Source: CAWDDA01 sp963813345
Lineage (GTDB): Bacteria > Acidobacteriota > Blastocatellia > RBC074
Direction: 5' to 3'
Assembly (NCBI GenBank): GCA_963813345.1
Contig: CAWEYR010000015.1
Coordinates: forward strand, 1 to 29,738
DNA length: 29,738 nt
A program made the position numbers and the translations under genes. The notes under the pieces are model-generated. The model ran no database searches, had not been told where the DNA came from, and saw nothing but the letters and a program-made list of their open reading frames with translations. Positions 8,590-21,692 of the stretch are shown in pieces. Every line of letters starts with the position of its first letter. The stretch's first letter is position 1.

Positions 8590-10076
8590 TTAGTAACGAT
8601 TGGCCATTCCTGTGGCCCCACCGTAACCATAAAGATCAACCGAATTGACTATGTTCTGAAACGCCATGTCATAGTCGCGATATCGATCCAGGGGCGCAAC
8701 ATTGATGACGTAGAACAATGAACCATCGTCGAGCATTGCTGTATGGACGGTGACCATTTCATTGCGTCCCGTGATCGGCGATCTCCCCTCGAGATTGATT
8801 GAAAGCGCATTACGGCCATCGATTCGTCGCCCAACGAAACTCCCCTGACGCCGCAGATACGGATTGTTTTGCAGCAGATCATTCACGTAAGTTGTCGGAA
8901 GCCTGCCGCAGATTGCGGCCGGAAGCGTTCACAACACCGACGATAGCGCCGTGTGTGATGGCACCCTTGGCCTCCCTGGTCATTTACAAAGGCTCCTTCG
9001 GGAGCGAAGGTCACAGTGTTCTGCCCATCAAAGATCCTCCAGTTCTCCGGCACATTTATACGGAACAGATTCGATTCCGTGTAGGTTCTGACCGTGTCGA
9101 CGGAGGCTCAACGCGTATAATCGGCCACGATTGACGCCGAGGGTTCTGCGAGGGTTCAGCGAGGAAATCCACGTTCCCGACGATGGCGATTCACGTTCAT
9201 CGCGAGGGTATCCACGTTCATCGCGAGGGTATCACGACTCGCGGAAGCCGATCGCCGTAAATATCGTTTTGAATCCTGCGAAACTCTGCATTGTTTACCG
9301 GCCCAAGGTCCCATGCTCCAAGGAGCGCAAGCTTCATTGTTGATTCGCGCATAGCGGTCACCCGGATTAGGGTGACTGCTCGACCATGCCGGTGCACCCC
9401 CGCCGCCCTGCTGCTCTATTGTGCGGAACATGTTTGCCAGATCGCGCGGATCATACCCGGCGCGCGCCATGATCTGCGCACCCAGAATGTCTGCCTGCGT
9501 TTCGTATTCTCGACTGAATTTCAGAAAGTATACGCCGCTGCCTATAGCTGCGCCTTGTGAGATCACACTGCCTGCTGTTCCACCGATGATCGCGCCAAGG
9601 ATGGCTCCACCGAGCGCCGGAAGCTGAACGCCTGGGCTCTGCGCTTTCGTCACCTGTGCTGTTCCGTGACGCAAAGCGACGTGGGCGATTTCATGCGCCA
9701 TCACGCCCGCCATCTCTCCCTCGGTTCGTGCAGCCTCGATCATTCCGCGATTGACATACATCGGACCGCCAGGAAGCGCGAATGCATTCAATTCACGCGA
9801 GTCTACAACATCGAACTGGTAATTGAACTGAGGGTGCCTGAAAGCAGGCGGTATCGCCGCAACGAGCCGTCGTCCGACCTGCTCGACATAATTGTCAACA
9901 ACCCCATTTTCCGGAAACACCCGTACCTGGCGTTCCACTTCCGTCGCAGCCCTCTGCCCAACTCTGACATCATCATTGACCGTATATCGGTTGGCTGGTG
10001 CCTGAACTCGTGTACCCTGTGCAAAGGCTGTCAGCGAGAAAGCCGCTAACATCATAAAAATCAGGAATTTCCTCAT
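8590..10076 (-). CDS. M48 family zinc metalloprotease with C-terminal domain (frame-broken)
   Basis: Exported protease. The signal peptide is RKFLIFMMLAAFSLTAFAQG. The zinc site HEIAH is at residues 128-132 and the third ligand lies in SREYETQAD, as in M48/BepA-like enzymes that degrade misfolded envelope proteins. The HPNPGDRYARINNEA segment closes the catalytic domain. After a frame break near 9333 the protein continues (LGPVNNAEFRRIQ, then an RGYPRDE repeat linker) into a C-terminal domain (NLFRINVPENWRIF, VTFAPEGAF, GAIVGVVNASGRNLRQ, GSLFYVINVAPLDRYRDYD) ending at 8590. Further breaks lie near 9120-9230, 8975 and 8890. The start is ATG 10074-10076, with GGGAGG upstream; the alternative ATG at 10109 lies upstream of the transcription start predicted by the sigma-54 site at 10105-10120. 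The zinc-ribbon gene follows. Confidence 0.8.
9192..9233. repeat. Exact 21-bp tandem duplication in the M48 linker
   Basis: Two identical 21-bp units (9192-9212 and 9213-9233) lie inside the M48 gene. Read on the minus strand in the frame that fits the linker, each encodes the heptapeptide RGYPRDE. A third, degraded unit with one base missing follows toward 9245. This is also the segment where the gene frame is lost. Confidence 0.7.
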
Positions 10077-10104
10077 TGTCCCAAATACCTCCCGCACTGA
10101 TGAG

Positions 10105-10120
10105 CGCAAAAGGCGTGCCA
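10105..10120 (-). promoter_or_regulatory. Sigma-54 (-24/-12) promoter of the M48 protease gene
   Basis: On the minus strand the sequence is TGGCACGCCTTTTGCG, an exact match to TGGCACG-N4-TTGC with GG-N10-GC spacing. The -12 C is at 10106, predicting a start near 10094, which gives an 18-base leader containing GGGAGG before ATG 10076. This is the best match in the window. Confidence 0.7.
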
Positions 10121-10167
10121 GAAGGAGGTTGGAGTGTGGGGATTGGGTAGAGGAGGGCTGAAGGAAT

Positions 10168-10274
10168 GCCTGGGGAGCGCCTGGAGTGCAGCCTGGCGCT
10201 GGTCACTGCAGTCCAGCACCTGCGGGAGACTCAGCGCGCCGTCGCCAGGCTGGACCCAGCGCTCCCAGGTGCGC
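10168..10274. repeat. Imperfect inverted repeat, REP-like
   Basis: Arms 10168-10199 and 10241-10274 are imperfectly complementary (shared core AGCGC...CAGCCTGGCG) around a ~40-base loop that is itself GC-rich. The element lies between the 3' end of the lectin gene and the M48 promoter. It could terminate lectin transcription before it reaches the M48 promoter, since both genes run on the minus strand. Confidence 0.6.
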
Positions 10275-10284
10275 TTAAGCTGGG

Positions 10285-11186
10285 TTAGCGGCCAAGTCGC
10301 CAGGCCTGCGAACGGTCACCGTTGCACTGCCATTGATGGATTTCGCCGCCGTCACTGCGATTCTTATTGCGCACGTCGAGACATTTGCCGCTGTTGAGAT
10401 TCACAATGCGGAAATATCCTCCACCGATCGACGCGACTTGCCACTTCTGATTGTCCTGATCACTCCAGCGATACTGCTGAACAGGTGCTCCATTTTCGCG
10501 GCTCCAGTTCGAAACATCGAGTACTCGCCTGCTGTTCTCGTTCAAGATTGCATAGACATTGCGACCCGGCAGACGGATGATTTCCCACCGCTGATTTGGC
10601 TGTCCTGCAAATGCCCACTGCTGTATTGGTTGTCCATCCTCACGACTCCAGTTCGGTACATCGAGGGACTTGCCCGACTCCGCGTTCGTGATCGCACCGC
10701 GAACCCATGAAGACCCTCCGGCCTTTCCGGCCGATAGCCTCCACCAGGAGGCCTCCCGCCTCCGCCGCCACCGGGAAATCCACCTCCACCACCCGGGTTA
10801 CCATCATTGTCCCAGTTGCCAGTCCAGCTGTAGTTCACGTTCTGGACACTACCGTTGCGAATGTTGACGGTAGCATCGTAGTTGAATTCACGCCTCCGGT
10901 TATTTCCGCAAAACCCGCCCAACACCTGTTACGCGCCACCGATTATTGTTCACAAACACAACGTTTGGGTCGTTGTTGAAACGAATCTGAGCGTCTGTCC
11001 CCGGGCGCTCGTTCGCCACCGCTCCCGAATGGCTTTCTGCGCAAGTTCGACCGCATAGCCGCGGTCTTGCCCATATCCACGCTGTTCCTGCTGAGCTTCC
11101 ACCGGAATGAGCGCAACCGTCAACGCGACCATGAACGCGAACATTACAAGTACTGTAACGACACCGTTTTTTGCCTTGCTGACCAT
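10285..11186 (-). CDS. Secreted protein with C-terminal ricin-type beta-trefoil lectin domain (frame-broken)
   Basis: It begins with a long signal peptide (VVTVLVMFAFMVALTVALIPVEAQ). A ~90-residue N-terminal domain that I do not recognise follows (ELAQKAIRERVANERPGTDA, FNNDPNVVFVNNNRWRVTG, FNYDATVNIRNGSVQ). Then come a Gly/Pro-rich linker and a beta-trefoil with three QxW-type repeats: GKSLDVPNWSREDGQPIQQW, RVLDVSNWSRENGAPVQQ and GKCLDVRNKNRSDGGEIHQW. Such domains bind galactose- or xylose-type sugars (family knowledge). Frame breaks are near 11010, 10915 and 10727; the joined product is continuous. The start is ATG 11184-11186, because a strong GGAGGTGA sits just upstream; the frame opens nine codons earlier. 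It may bind exogenous or cell-surface glycans. Confidence 0.75.
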
Positions 11187-11309
11187 TGAATCACCTCCAT
11201 TCGTCCACTTCATAAAGCTATCTCAGTCAACCCCGGTTGTCCATCAGGCCACATGCATAGTAAGTTGAGGCCCATTCGCAATCCGGATATGACATAAGGA
11301 GCGCTGCGC

Positions 11310-11715
11310 ATGCCCGAAGACAAAGAGGTATCCCCAACATCAATTGAGCTTCATAGCAAATACCGAACCAGACCGATCTCTTGACCGAGCTGAGTGGAAA
11401 CGCATCGCGAGTTCGCCCGATCTCAAGACTCTCGTTTACGATCGTCGAAGATTCATTCTTCCAGCGACGATCTTTTTCATTGTCTATTACTTCGCACTCC
11501 CGGTCCTTGTCGGATACGCTCCCGCTCTGATGTCGAGAAAAATAGTCGGACCTCTCAACCTCGCGTACCTTTTCGCCCTGTCACAGTTCTTCATGGCGTG
11601 GATTATCGCCGCTCTTTATGTAAGAGCTGCAGGGAGGCACGATCAAATGATAAAGAGGATCGTAAGCGCACATCGCAACCAGGGCGACGCTGTCGTGGAA
11701 AGAGGAGGGCGCTAA
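11310..11715 (+). CDS. DUF485 membrane protein, partner of ActP-type symporter
   Basis: A small two-helix inner-membrane protein (FILPATIFFIVYYFALPVLVG and LAYLFALSQFFMAWIIAALYV) of the DUF485 (YjcH-like) family, almost always encoded directly before acetate symporters. The likely start is ATG 11310 behind AAGGAG (MPEDKEVSPTSIELHSK). The conserved part (PDRSLDRAEWKRI) is in another frame, so a one-base break lies near 11360. The stop codon is 3 bases before the symporter GTG, so the pair is translationally linked. Confidence 0.8.
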
Positions 11716-11718
11716 GCC

Positions 11719-13298
11719 GTGTCCATAGCACTCCTGATGTTCCTTTCCTTTGTCGTTGTCACTCTGGCTATTACATATTGGGCTGCCCGTCGCTCAGGTG
11801 AGGCAACCACCTATTTCGCTGCCGGCAGGAGAATTACCGCATGGCAGAATGGCGTAGCGGTTGCCGGTGATTACATGAGCGCCGCATCTTTTCTGGGTAT
11901 TGCAGGAATCATCGCATTTCAGGGCTATGACGGATTCATGTATTCGGTCGGGTGGCTTGTTGCCTATCTGACTGTACTTCTGATCGTTGCCGAACCCTTA
12001 CGCAACACCGGCAAGTACACGATGGCTGACGTGCTCGCATATCGGCTCAGGCCGCGACCGGTGCGCGCGATGGCCAGCTTGAGCACACTCACCGTCAGCA
12101 CGTTCTACATGATTGCGCAAATGGTTGGCGCCGGCGCGCTGGTTTCTTTGCTGCTCAAGGACTCAGGCATCGAATTACAGCACTGCAGTCATCGGAGTGG
12201 GCGTGCTGATGATCATCTATGTCGTCTTTGGCGGAATGCTGGCGACGACCTGGGTGCAGATCATCAAGGCGATCCTGCTCATGGCGGGGACAATCCTGCT
12301 GAGCATACTCGTGATGTCGCGTTTCGGGTTCAGCCTTGAAGCATTCTTTGATGCGGTCTCGCATGTCACCTATCACGAAAACGGCGTCGCTCGTAACGCG
12401 CGACTTCCTCGAGCCGGGCTTGCGCTTCAAGCCGCCATACGGAGCGCTCGACCTGATATCACTCGGAATGGCTTTGATCTTCGGTACCGCCGGACTGCCG
12501 CACATCCTTGTCCGGTTCTACACGGTTCCCGACGCAAAGACAGCGCGCATCAGTGTTGTCTGGGCAATGGTGATTATCGGGACTTTCTACATCCTGACCA
12601 CTTTCCTTGGATTCGGCGCGGCGACACTCGTAGGCCGCGATACGATTGCCGTAAGCGGCGGAACGAACATGAGCGCACCGCTTCTGGCTCGAGCCTTAGG
12701 CGGCGAAGTCTTTTTTGCATTCGTGGCAGCGATCGCGTTTGCCACGATTCTTGCCGTGGTTGCTGGTTTGACGATCAGCGCTTCGACGTCGTTCGCTCAC
12801 GATTTCTATACGAACGTCATTCATGGCGGAGTCGAGCGCCGGCCGGGTGAAGAAGTTCGTGTGGCGCGTTTGACGGCTCTTGTAGTCGGTGCCGTTGCCA
12901 TCGCAATTGCGATTCTTCTGGGTCCGAATGCCAATGTAGCGTTTCTCGTGGCTCTCGCTTTCGCTGTCGCTGCGTCGGCGAATCTTCCCGTGATTGTGTT
13001 GTCGCTGTTCTGGAGGCGCTTCAATACGACTGGCGCGGTCATTGGTCTTGCAACCGGCCTTGCAGCGTCAATTATTTTGATCCTCATAGGACCAAGCCTG
13101 AAGTTCGTCAACCCGCCGATATTTCCACTCGAGAATCCGGGAATCGTGAGCATTCCTCTCGGATTTGCTGGCGCAGTAATCGGAACGTTGCTCACCCGCG
13201 AGCCTGAGGCCGAAGACCGCTTCGACGAGCTAGTCGTTCGCTCAAACACCGGGCTTGGGCGGAAACGTGAAATTTGTCATTTGAGATTTGGGATTTGA
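11719..13298 (+). CDS. actP: Cation/acetate symporter, ActP-like (SSS family; frame-broken)
   Basis: Sodium:solute symporter that takes up acetate and other short carboxylates. Typical segments are YWAARRSGEATTYFAAGRRITAWQNG, AVAGDYMSAASFLGIAG, the many hydrophobic helices and the late GTAGLPHILVRFYTVPDAK motif characteristic of this group. The start is GTG 11719, just behind DUF485. Frame breaks lie near 12181 (after GIELQ) and 12388. The current frame ends at 13298 inside an ATTTGAG repeat. A third break near 13258 would give the more family-like ending NTGLGAET with a TGA at 13268-13270, so the last ten residues are doubtful. Total ~520 residues, normal for the family. Confidence 0.85.
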
Positions 13299-13318
13299 GA
13301 TTTAAGATTTGATATTTT
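13270..13318. repeat. ATTTGAG-type low-complexity repeat, left of the IS
   Basis: Near-tandem units of GAGATTT/GGGATTT follow the symporter gene. The core ATTTGTCATTTGAGATT recurs in inverted orientation at 14595-14645, on the other side of the IS element. Confidence 0.6.
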
Positions 13319-13325
13319 GACTGAT

Positions 13326-13350
13326 TGGGGTTCACCCGATTTAGTGGTCA
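13326..13350. repeat. IS3 terminal inverted repeat (downstream end)
   Basis: It begins TGGGGTTCACCCGATTTAG and pairs with the repeat at 14554-14578 with five mismatches. The preceding three bases GAT are the target duplication. Confidence 0.8.
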
Positions 13351-13367
13351 GTTCTTGTCTTGGGTGG

Positions 13368-14277
13368 TTATGCAACCCCGTGGTATCTCCGTTCGAAGTT
13401 GTCCGGAGATTGGTAGTCAATTCCTGAGTGACGACGATGTGGATTGTACCAACCCTCGATGAAATGAATACTTCCCGTTGGGCTTCGTCCTGATTACGAA
13501 ATCGTCGTCGATCGATCAATTCACACTCGAGTGTCGCGAAGAAGCTTTCACACTTCGCATTGTCATAGCAGTCACCGACCGAACCCGTCGAAGGTCTGAC
13601 ACTTGCCTCCTGGCATCTTTTTCCGAAGGCGATCGAGGTGTACTGGGTTCCCTGATCGGAATGATGAATGACCCTTTCAGGCCTCCGCTGAGAGATGGCC
13701 ATTTGAAGGGCCGTGAGCACCAGTTCAGTGCGAAGGTGCGTCTCCATTGCCCACCCGACTACTCGGCGACTGAATACATCGATCACCACCGACACCTAGT
13801 GGAACCCGACTTAGTCGGCACATAGGTGATATCGGCAATCCAGGGACTGTTCGGAGCATCAGCTCGAAACTCCTGGTTGACCAGATCAGGCGCCGGAGCC
13901 GCCTCCTGACCTCGAATCGTTGTCTTCACTCTTCTTCGCCGCGTCACGCCGACCAGACCCGAGTTCGCCATCAGTCGAGCAATCCTTTTCTGGCCGATCG
14001 GCGTACCCGATTGCTTGATATCAGCGAGAACCCTCGGAGCTCCATAGGTCCCTCGCGAGAAACTGTGGATCTGCCTGATCCTTTCAAGCAGAACCAAGTC
14101 CTGTTTCTTGCGAGCCGATGGTTCACGTTTGAGCCACGAATAATAGCCGCTACGAGAGACCTTCAGCGCACGGCATTGCAGCTTGACGGAATACAGGGCC
14201 TGATTCGCCTTTATGAATTCGTAGAACCGTCCGGGATCACTCCGGTCTCCCGCGCAAACCAGGCCGCGGCTTTTTTT
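13368..14277 (-). pseudogene. IS3-family transposase OrfB (DDE integrase core), frame-broken
   Basis: Translated from the -1 frame after the A7 run at 14271-14277 (SRGLVCAGDRSDPGRFYEF, then VKLQCRALKVSRSGYYSW). It continues with the HTH_21 segment (GTYGAPRVLADI) and the rve catalytic core: D in WIADITYVPTKSG, D in HHSDQGTQYTS and E in KCESFFATLECE, the complete DDE triad. A small deletion near 13800-13808 removes the residues after PTKSG and shifts the frame. A second break near 13465 shifts HFIEGWYNPHRRH. The natural end is TAA at 13368-13370 (DNFERRYHGVA). Because other genes in the window carry similar indels, the element may be intact in the organism. Confidence 0.7.
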
Positions 14278-14525
14278 AGGATCTCACGCTCCTCTTTCAG
14301 CTGTCGATTCTCTCGCCGTAAATGGTTGAGCTCATCCCGCTCAAGGTTTTTCAGCCCGTCTTCGCGGATACCTTCTTCTCGTTCTGCTTGTTGTACCCAA
14401 TTCCGGATTGACTGTGCCGTTGGCTCAAATTCTCGCGCCAGCGCATCCGGACTTCGTCCGGTACGAACAAGCTCGACCATCTGTCGGCGGAACTCAGGTG
14501 AGTATCGTGGGCGTGACTTAAGCAT
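14211..14525 (-). CDS. IS3-family OrfA (helix-turn-helix protein)
   Basis: A 104-residue protein with the HTH_Tnp_1 fold (RYSPEFRRQMVELVRTGRSP, then AREFEPTAQSIRNWVQQAER) and the C-terminal leucine-zipper helix (LRRENRQLKEEREILKKAAAW). OrfA binds the IS ends and, fused to OrfB by frameshifting, forms the transposase. The start is ATG 14523-14525 with GAGAGAGGTGA upstream. The ILKK codons contain the A7 slippery run. Confidence 0.9.
   Translation of the reverse strand: MLKSRPRYSPEFRRQMVELVRTGRSPDALAREFEPTAQSIRNWVQQAEREEGIREDGLKNLERDELNHLRRENRQLKEEREILKKAAAWFARETGVIPDGSTNS
14271..14277 (-). promoter_or_regulatory. Programmed -1 frameshift site of the IS3 element
   Basis: On the minus strand, seven A residues followed by G (CTAAAAAAAGCC) lie near the end of OrfA. 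Slipping back one base moves ribosomes into the OrfB frame, the standard IS3-family arrangement for making the OrfAB transposase. Confidence 0.7.
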
Positions 14526-14553
14526 TGTGTCACCTCTCTCTCAAATGATGAGG

Positions 14554-14578
14554 TGTCCACTAAACCGGGTCAACTTCA
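14554..14578. repeat. IS3 terminal inverted repeat (upstream end)
   Basis: On the minus strand it begins TGAAGTTGACCCGGTTTAG. The following GAT (14579-14581) matches the GAT before 13326. Confidence 0.8.
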
Positions 14579-14594
14579 GATTTGGTTCGAACTC

Positions 14595-14645
14595 AATGAC
14601 AAATCTCAAATCTCAAATCTCAAATAATCTCAAATGACAAATATT
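14595..14645. repeat. ATTTGAG-type low-complexity repeat, right of the IS
   Basis: Tandem AAATCTC units in the 90-bp gap before the helicase start, complementary to the repeat at 13270-13318. Together the two could form a hairpin in the uninterrupted ancestral sequence. Confidence 0.6.
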
Positions 14646-14667
14646 TCTCCTGTCGTACAATATTCTG

Positions 14668-18972
<4,305 letters not shown>

Positions 18973-18991
18973 TTCGAACGTACGTATTAAG

Positions 18992-19056
18992 GGTTTGAGT
19001 TCAAGCTTTAGCTTGTGGTTTCAATGTAACCCCAAGCTGAAGCTTGAACTCAAACC
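18992..19056. repeat. GTTCAAGCTT-family hairpin
   Basis: Arms 18992-19015 and 19033-19056 pair at 23 of 24 positions around a 17-base loop. The short flanks CGTAC/GTACG extend the symmetry outward to about 18979-19073. It lies between the helicase stop and the permease start. Confidence 0.75.
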
Positions 19057-19086
19057 ACTTACAACGTACACGCGGAGGGCTTAAAA

Positions 19087-21556
19087 ATGCAGACTCTTTT
19101 TCAGGATTTGCGCTACGGCGTGCGAATGTTGCTCAGGAAACCGGGGTTTGCAGCGATTGCGGCTCTGACACTCGCGCTTGGGATCGGAGCAAACACGGCG
19201 ATATTCACGGTCGTCAATGCCGTTCTGATCCGGCCGCTTCCATTTCCTGATTCTGACAAGCTGGTACTTCTCAACGAATACAACTCGCAGATGCAAATGA
19301 GTGTCGCCTATCCAAACTTCGTGGACTGGCGCGACCAGAACAAGTCATTCGAAAAGCTCGGTGTCTATAATCGCGGTAGCTACAACCTTGTTGGCAGCGG
19401 CGGCGAGCCGGAGCGGATTCAGGCAGCACGCATGTCAGCAGACGCGTTTGTCGCGCTGCGCGCGAATGCGGCGATCGGACGCATTTTTACAAATGACGAA
19501 GACAAGCCCGGCGCAGAACCCGTAGTTCTTATTGAGTCATGGACTCTGGCTTCGCCGCTTCGGCGGTAATGCCGGAATCGTCAATCAGACAATCTCGTTG
19601 AATAATCGCAACGTCACGGTGATTGGCGTTATGCCTGAAGGGTTTCTTTTTCCCGGGCGCGTAGAAATGTGGGTGCCAGTGGGCCCGTTAAGTGACGATC
19701 CGGGCTGGGGCAATCGTGGGAACCATCCTGGCCTTACCGGCATTGCAAGGCTCAAGCCCGGCGTCAGCATCGATCAGGCTCGCAGCGATATGGATATTGT
19801 CGCCGCCGGCCTTGAAAAGCAGTTTCCCAATTCAAACCAGGGCAGCCGGATACGAATTCGTCCACTGAAAGAGGTCTCTGTCCAGAATGTAGGCACGGCT
19901 CTCTGGTTGATGCTCGGTGCGGTAGGCATAGTTCTCCTGATCGCATGCGCGAACGTCGCCAATCTGCTTCTGGCTCGAGCCTCGGTCAGACGTCGCGAGC
20001 TCGCGATCCGGGCAGCACTCGGCGCGGATCGCTGGCGCGTCATCCGTCAGCTGTTGACCGAGAGCGTGCTTTTGTCGCTCACCGGTGGAATTGGCGGGAT
20101 CGTTCTTGCCAAATGGGGAGTCGATCTGCTGCTGAAAATCTTTCCAGATAGCCTTCCTCGCTCAAGCGAAATCAGTCTCGATGGCCGTGTGCTCGCGTTT
20201 ACTCTGGTGGTCTCGGTTCTTACAGGTCTTGTCTTTGGAATTGCTCCCGCACTGCAAGGGAGCCGTAGCGACCTTCACGATGCGCTGAAAGAGTCGGAAC
20301 GAGGGTCTACCGGCGGGCGCCACTGGCTCCGGAAGAGCCTGATTGTCATCGAGGTGGCATTAACCCTGGTTCTTCTCGTGGGCGCCGGTTTGCTTATCCG
20401 AAGCTTCTACAGATTGCTCCAGGTCGATCCGGGCTTCACATATGAACGTGTCCTCTCATTCAATGTGTCGTTGCCCGAACGAGGTTACGATTCTCTCGAT
20501 CGCAGAAAGGCTTTCTATCAGGACCTTGTTACTCGAGTGCGAAGCCTGCCCGGCGTGCAGGCAGCTGCCTATTCGTCAGGATTGCCGCTTGGGAACAACG
20601 GCTGGCAGACATCATTCATCATCGATGGACGTCCGGCGCCCCCTGCGGGTCAGATTCCGTTGATGGAAGCATGTCTAGTCAGTCCTGACTATTTTCAAAC
20701 GATGAACATTCGGCTGAAATCGGGCCGCTGGTTTACCGAACAGGACAATCGGGACCATCTGGCTGGTACTGATATGAGCGCACTCAATAAGCAGCAGCAG
20801 GAGGCGCGCGGCTGGAATGTGATTGTCATCGACGAGGAGTTTGCGCGCCGCTATTGGCCGAACGAGGAAGCTGTAGGCAACCACATCCGACTCGGCGGCA
20901 GTGGTAACGGGCCATTACTGAGGGTCGTGGGTGTTGTCAGCCGTGTCAGGATGGAGGATCTCGAAACCGATTCAAATCGTGTCCAGGGATATCTGCCATT
21001 TCTGCAGCGACCGTTTACCGGAATGACGATGATTGCTCGAACCTCGGGTGATCCCGATGCGCTGATCGCTTCTGTGCGCAGGGAAGTGCAGGCGATCGAT
21101 CCCAATCAGCCGATTTTTGATATTCGCACGCTCTCAGAGATCCGGTCTCAGACGCTTGCACCGGACCGGCTTAACTTGATTCTTCTTACAGTATTTGCAG
21201 GCCTTGCGACGCTTCTCGCCGTGGTCGGTGTCTACGGCGTGATGTCGTACATGGTTTCCGGGCGGACGCAGGAAATAGGCATTCGAATGGCTCTGGGCGC
21301 ACGTTCAACGGATGTGGTCAGGCTGGTGGTGCGTGAAGGTATGGTGCTCGCACTCGCTGGGGTCGGGGTCGGACTCGTTTCCGCATTCGCCTTGACCCGG
21401 CTCATGACGACGCTTCTCTTTGGAATAAAGGCCAACGATCCGCTCACCTTTGTATCGATCACCACATTGCTTGTAGCGGTTGCACTCCTCGCCTGCTGGC
21501 TCCCCGCCCGCCGAGCATCAAAGGTCGACCCGATGATCGCACTCCGTTGCGAGTGA
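19087..21556 (+). CDS. ADOP-type ABC transporter permease (MacB/FtsX family)
   Basis: An ~820-residue two-module permease of the acidobacterial duplicated orphan permease type. The first module has an N-terminal TM (FAAIAALTLALGIGANTAIFT), a periplasmic MacB_PCD domain and a three-helix FtsX core (LWLMLGAVGIVLLIACANVANLLLAR). The second has an N-terminal TM (SLIVIEVALTLVLLVGAGLL), another periplasmic domain and an FtsX core (GVYGVMSYMVSGRTQEIGIRMALGA to the C-terminus). Such proteins act in efflux or lipoprotein/peptide-related export with an ATPase encoded elsewhere; no ATPase gene is adjacent here. One extra base near 19535 breaks the frame (GAEPVVLI, then SHGLWLRRFGGNA). The start is ATG 19087 behind GGAGGG. 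Confidence 0.9.
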
Positions 21557-21564
21557 GTATTAAA

Positions 21565-21648
21565 GTACGTTGTACCGCCTTTTAGGCGGAATCGTAGACG
21601 TTCGAGCTACTGACGTCTACGATTCCGGCTAAAGCCGGTACAACGTAC
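21565..21648. repeat. Compound palindrome after the permease gene
   Basis: Arms 21565-21600 and 21614-21648 are almost fully complementary. Each arm also contains its own hairpin (CCGCCTTTTAGGCGG and CCGGCTAAAGCCGG), so the DNA or RNA can fold into one long stem or a cloverleaf. It starts 8 bases after the permease stop and may terminate its transcript. Confidence 0.75.
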
Positions 21649-21692
21649 CCGATACTCGACACCTCCCGCGTTATCGTGATAGATGATGGTAT

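Larger units (their letters stand above)
13326..14578 (-). mobile_element. IS3-family insertion sequence, 1253 bp
   Basis: Terminal inverted repeats of 25 bp (13326-13350 and 14554-14578, 20 of 25 identical, outer end TG...) enclose two overlapping reading frames of IS3 type with an A7 slippery run between them. A direct GAT occurs immediately outside both ends (13323-13325 and 14579-14581), as expected for a 3-bp target duplication. The element sits between ActP and the helicase in a non-coding repeat, so it disrupts no gene. Its transposase is frame-broken as sequenced. Confidence 0.9.

Noticed and set aside
13250..13298. Extra ten residues at the end of ActP
   Set aside because: They are translated from the ATTTGAG repeat; a one-base correction gives the family-like end with a stop at 13268-13270.
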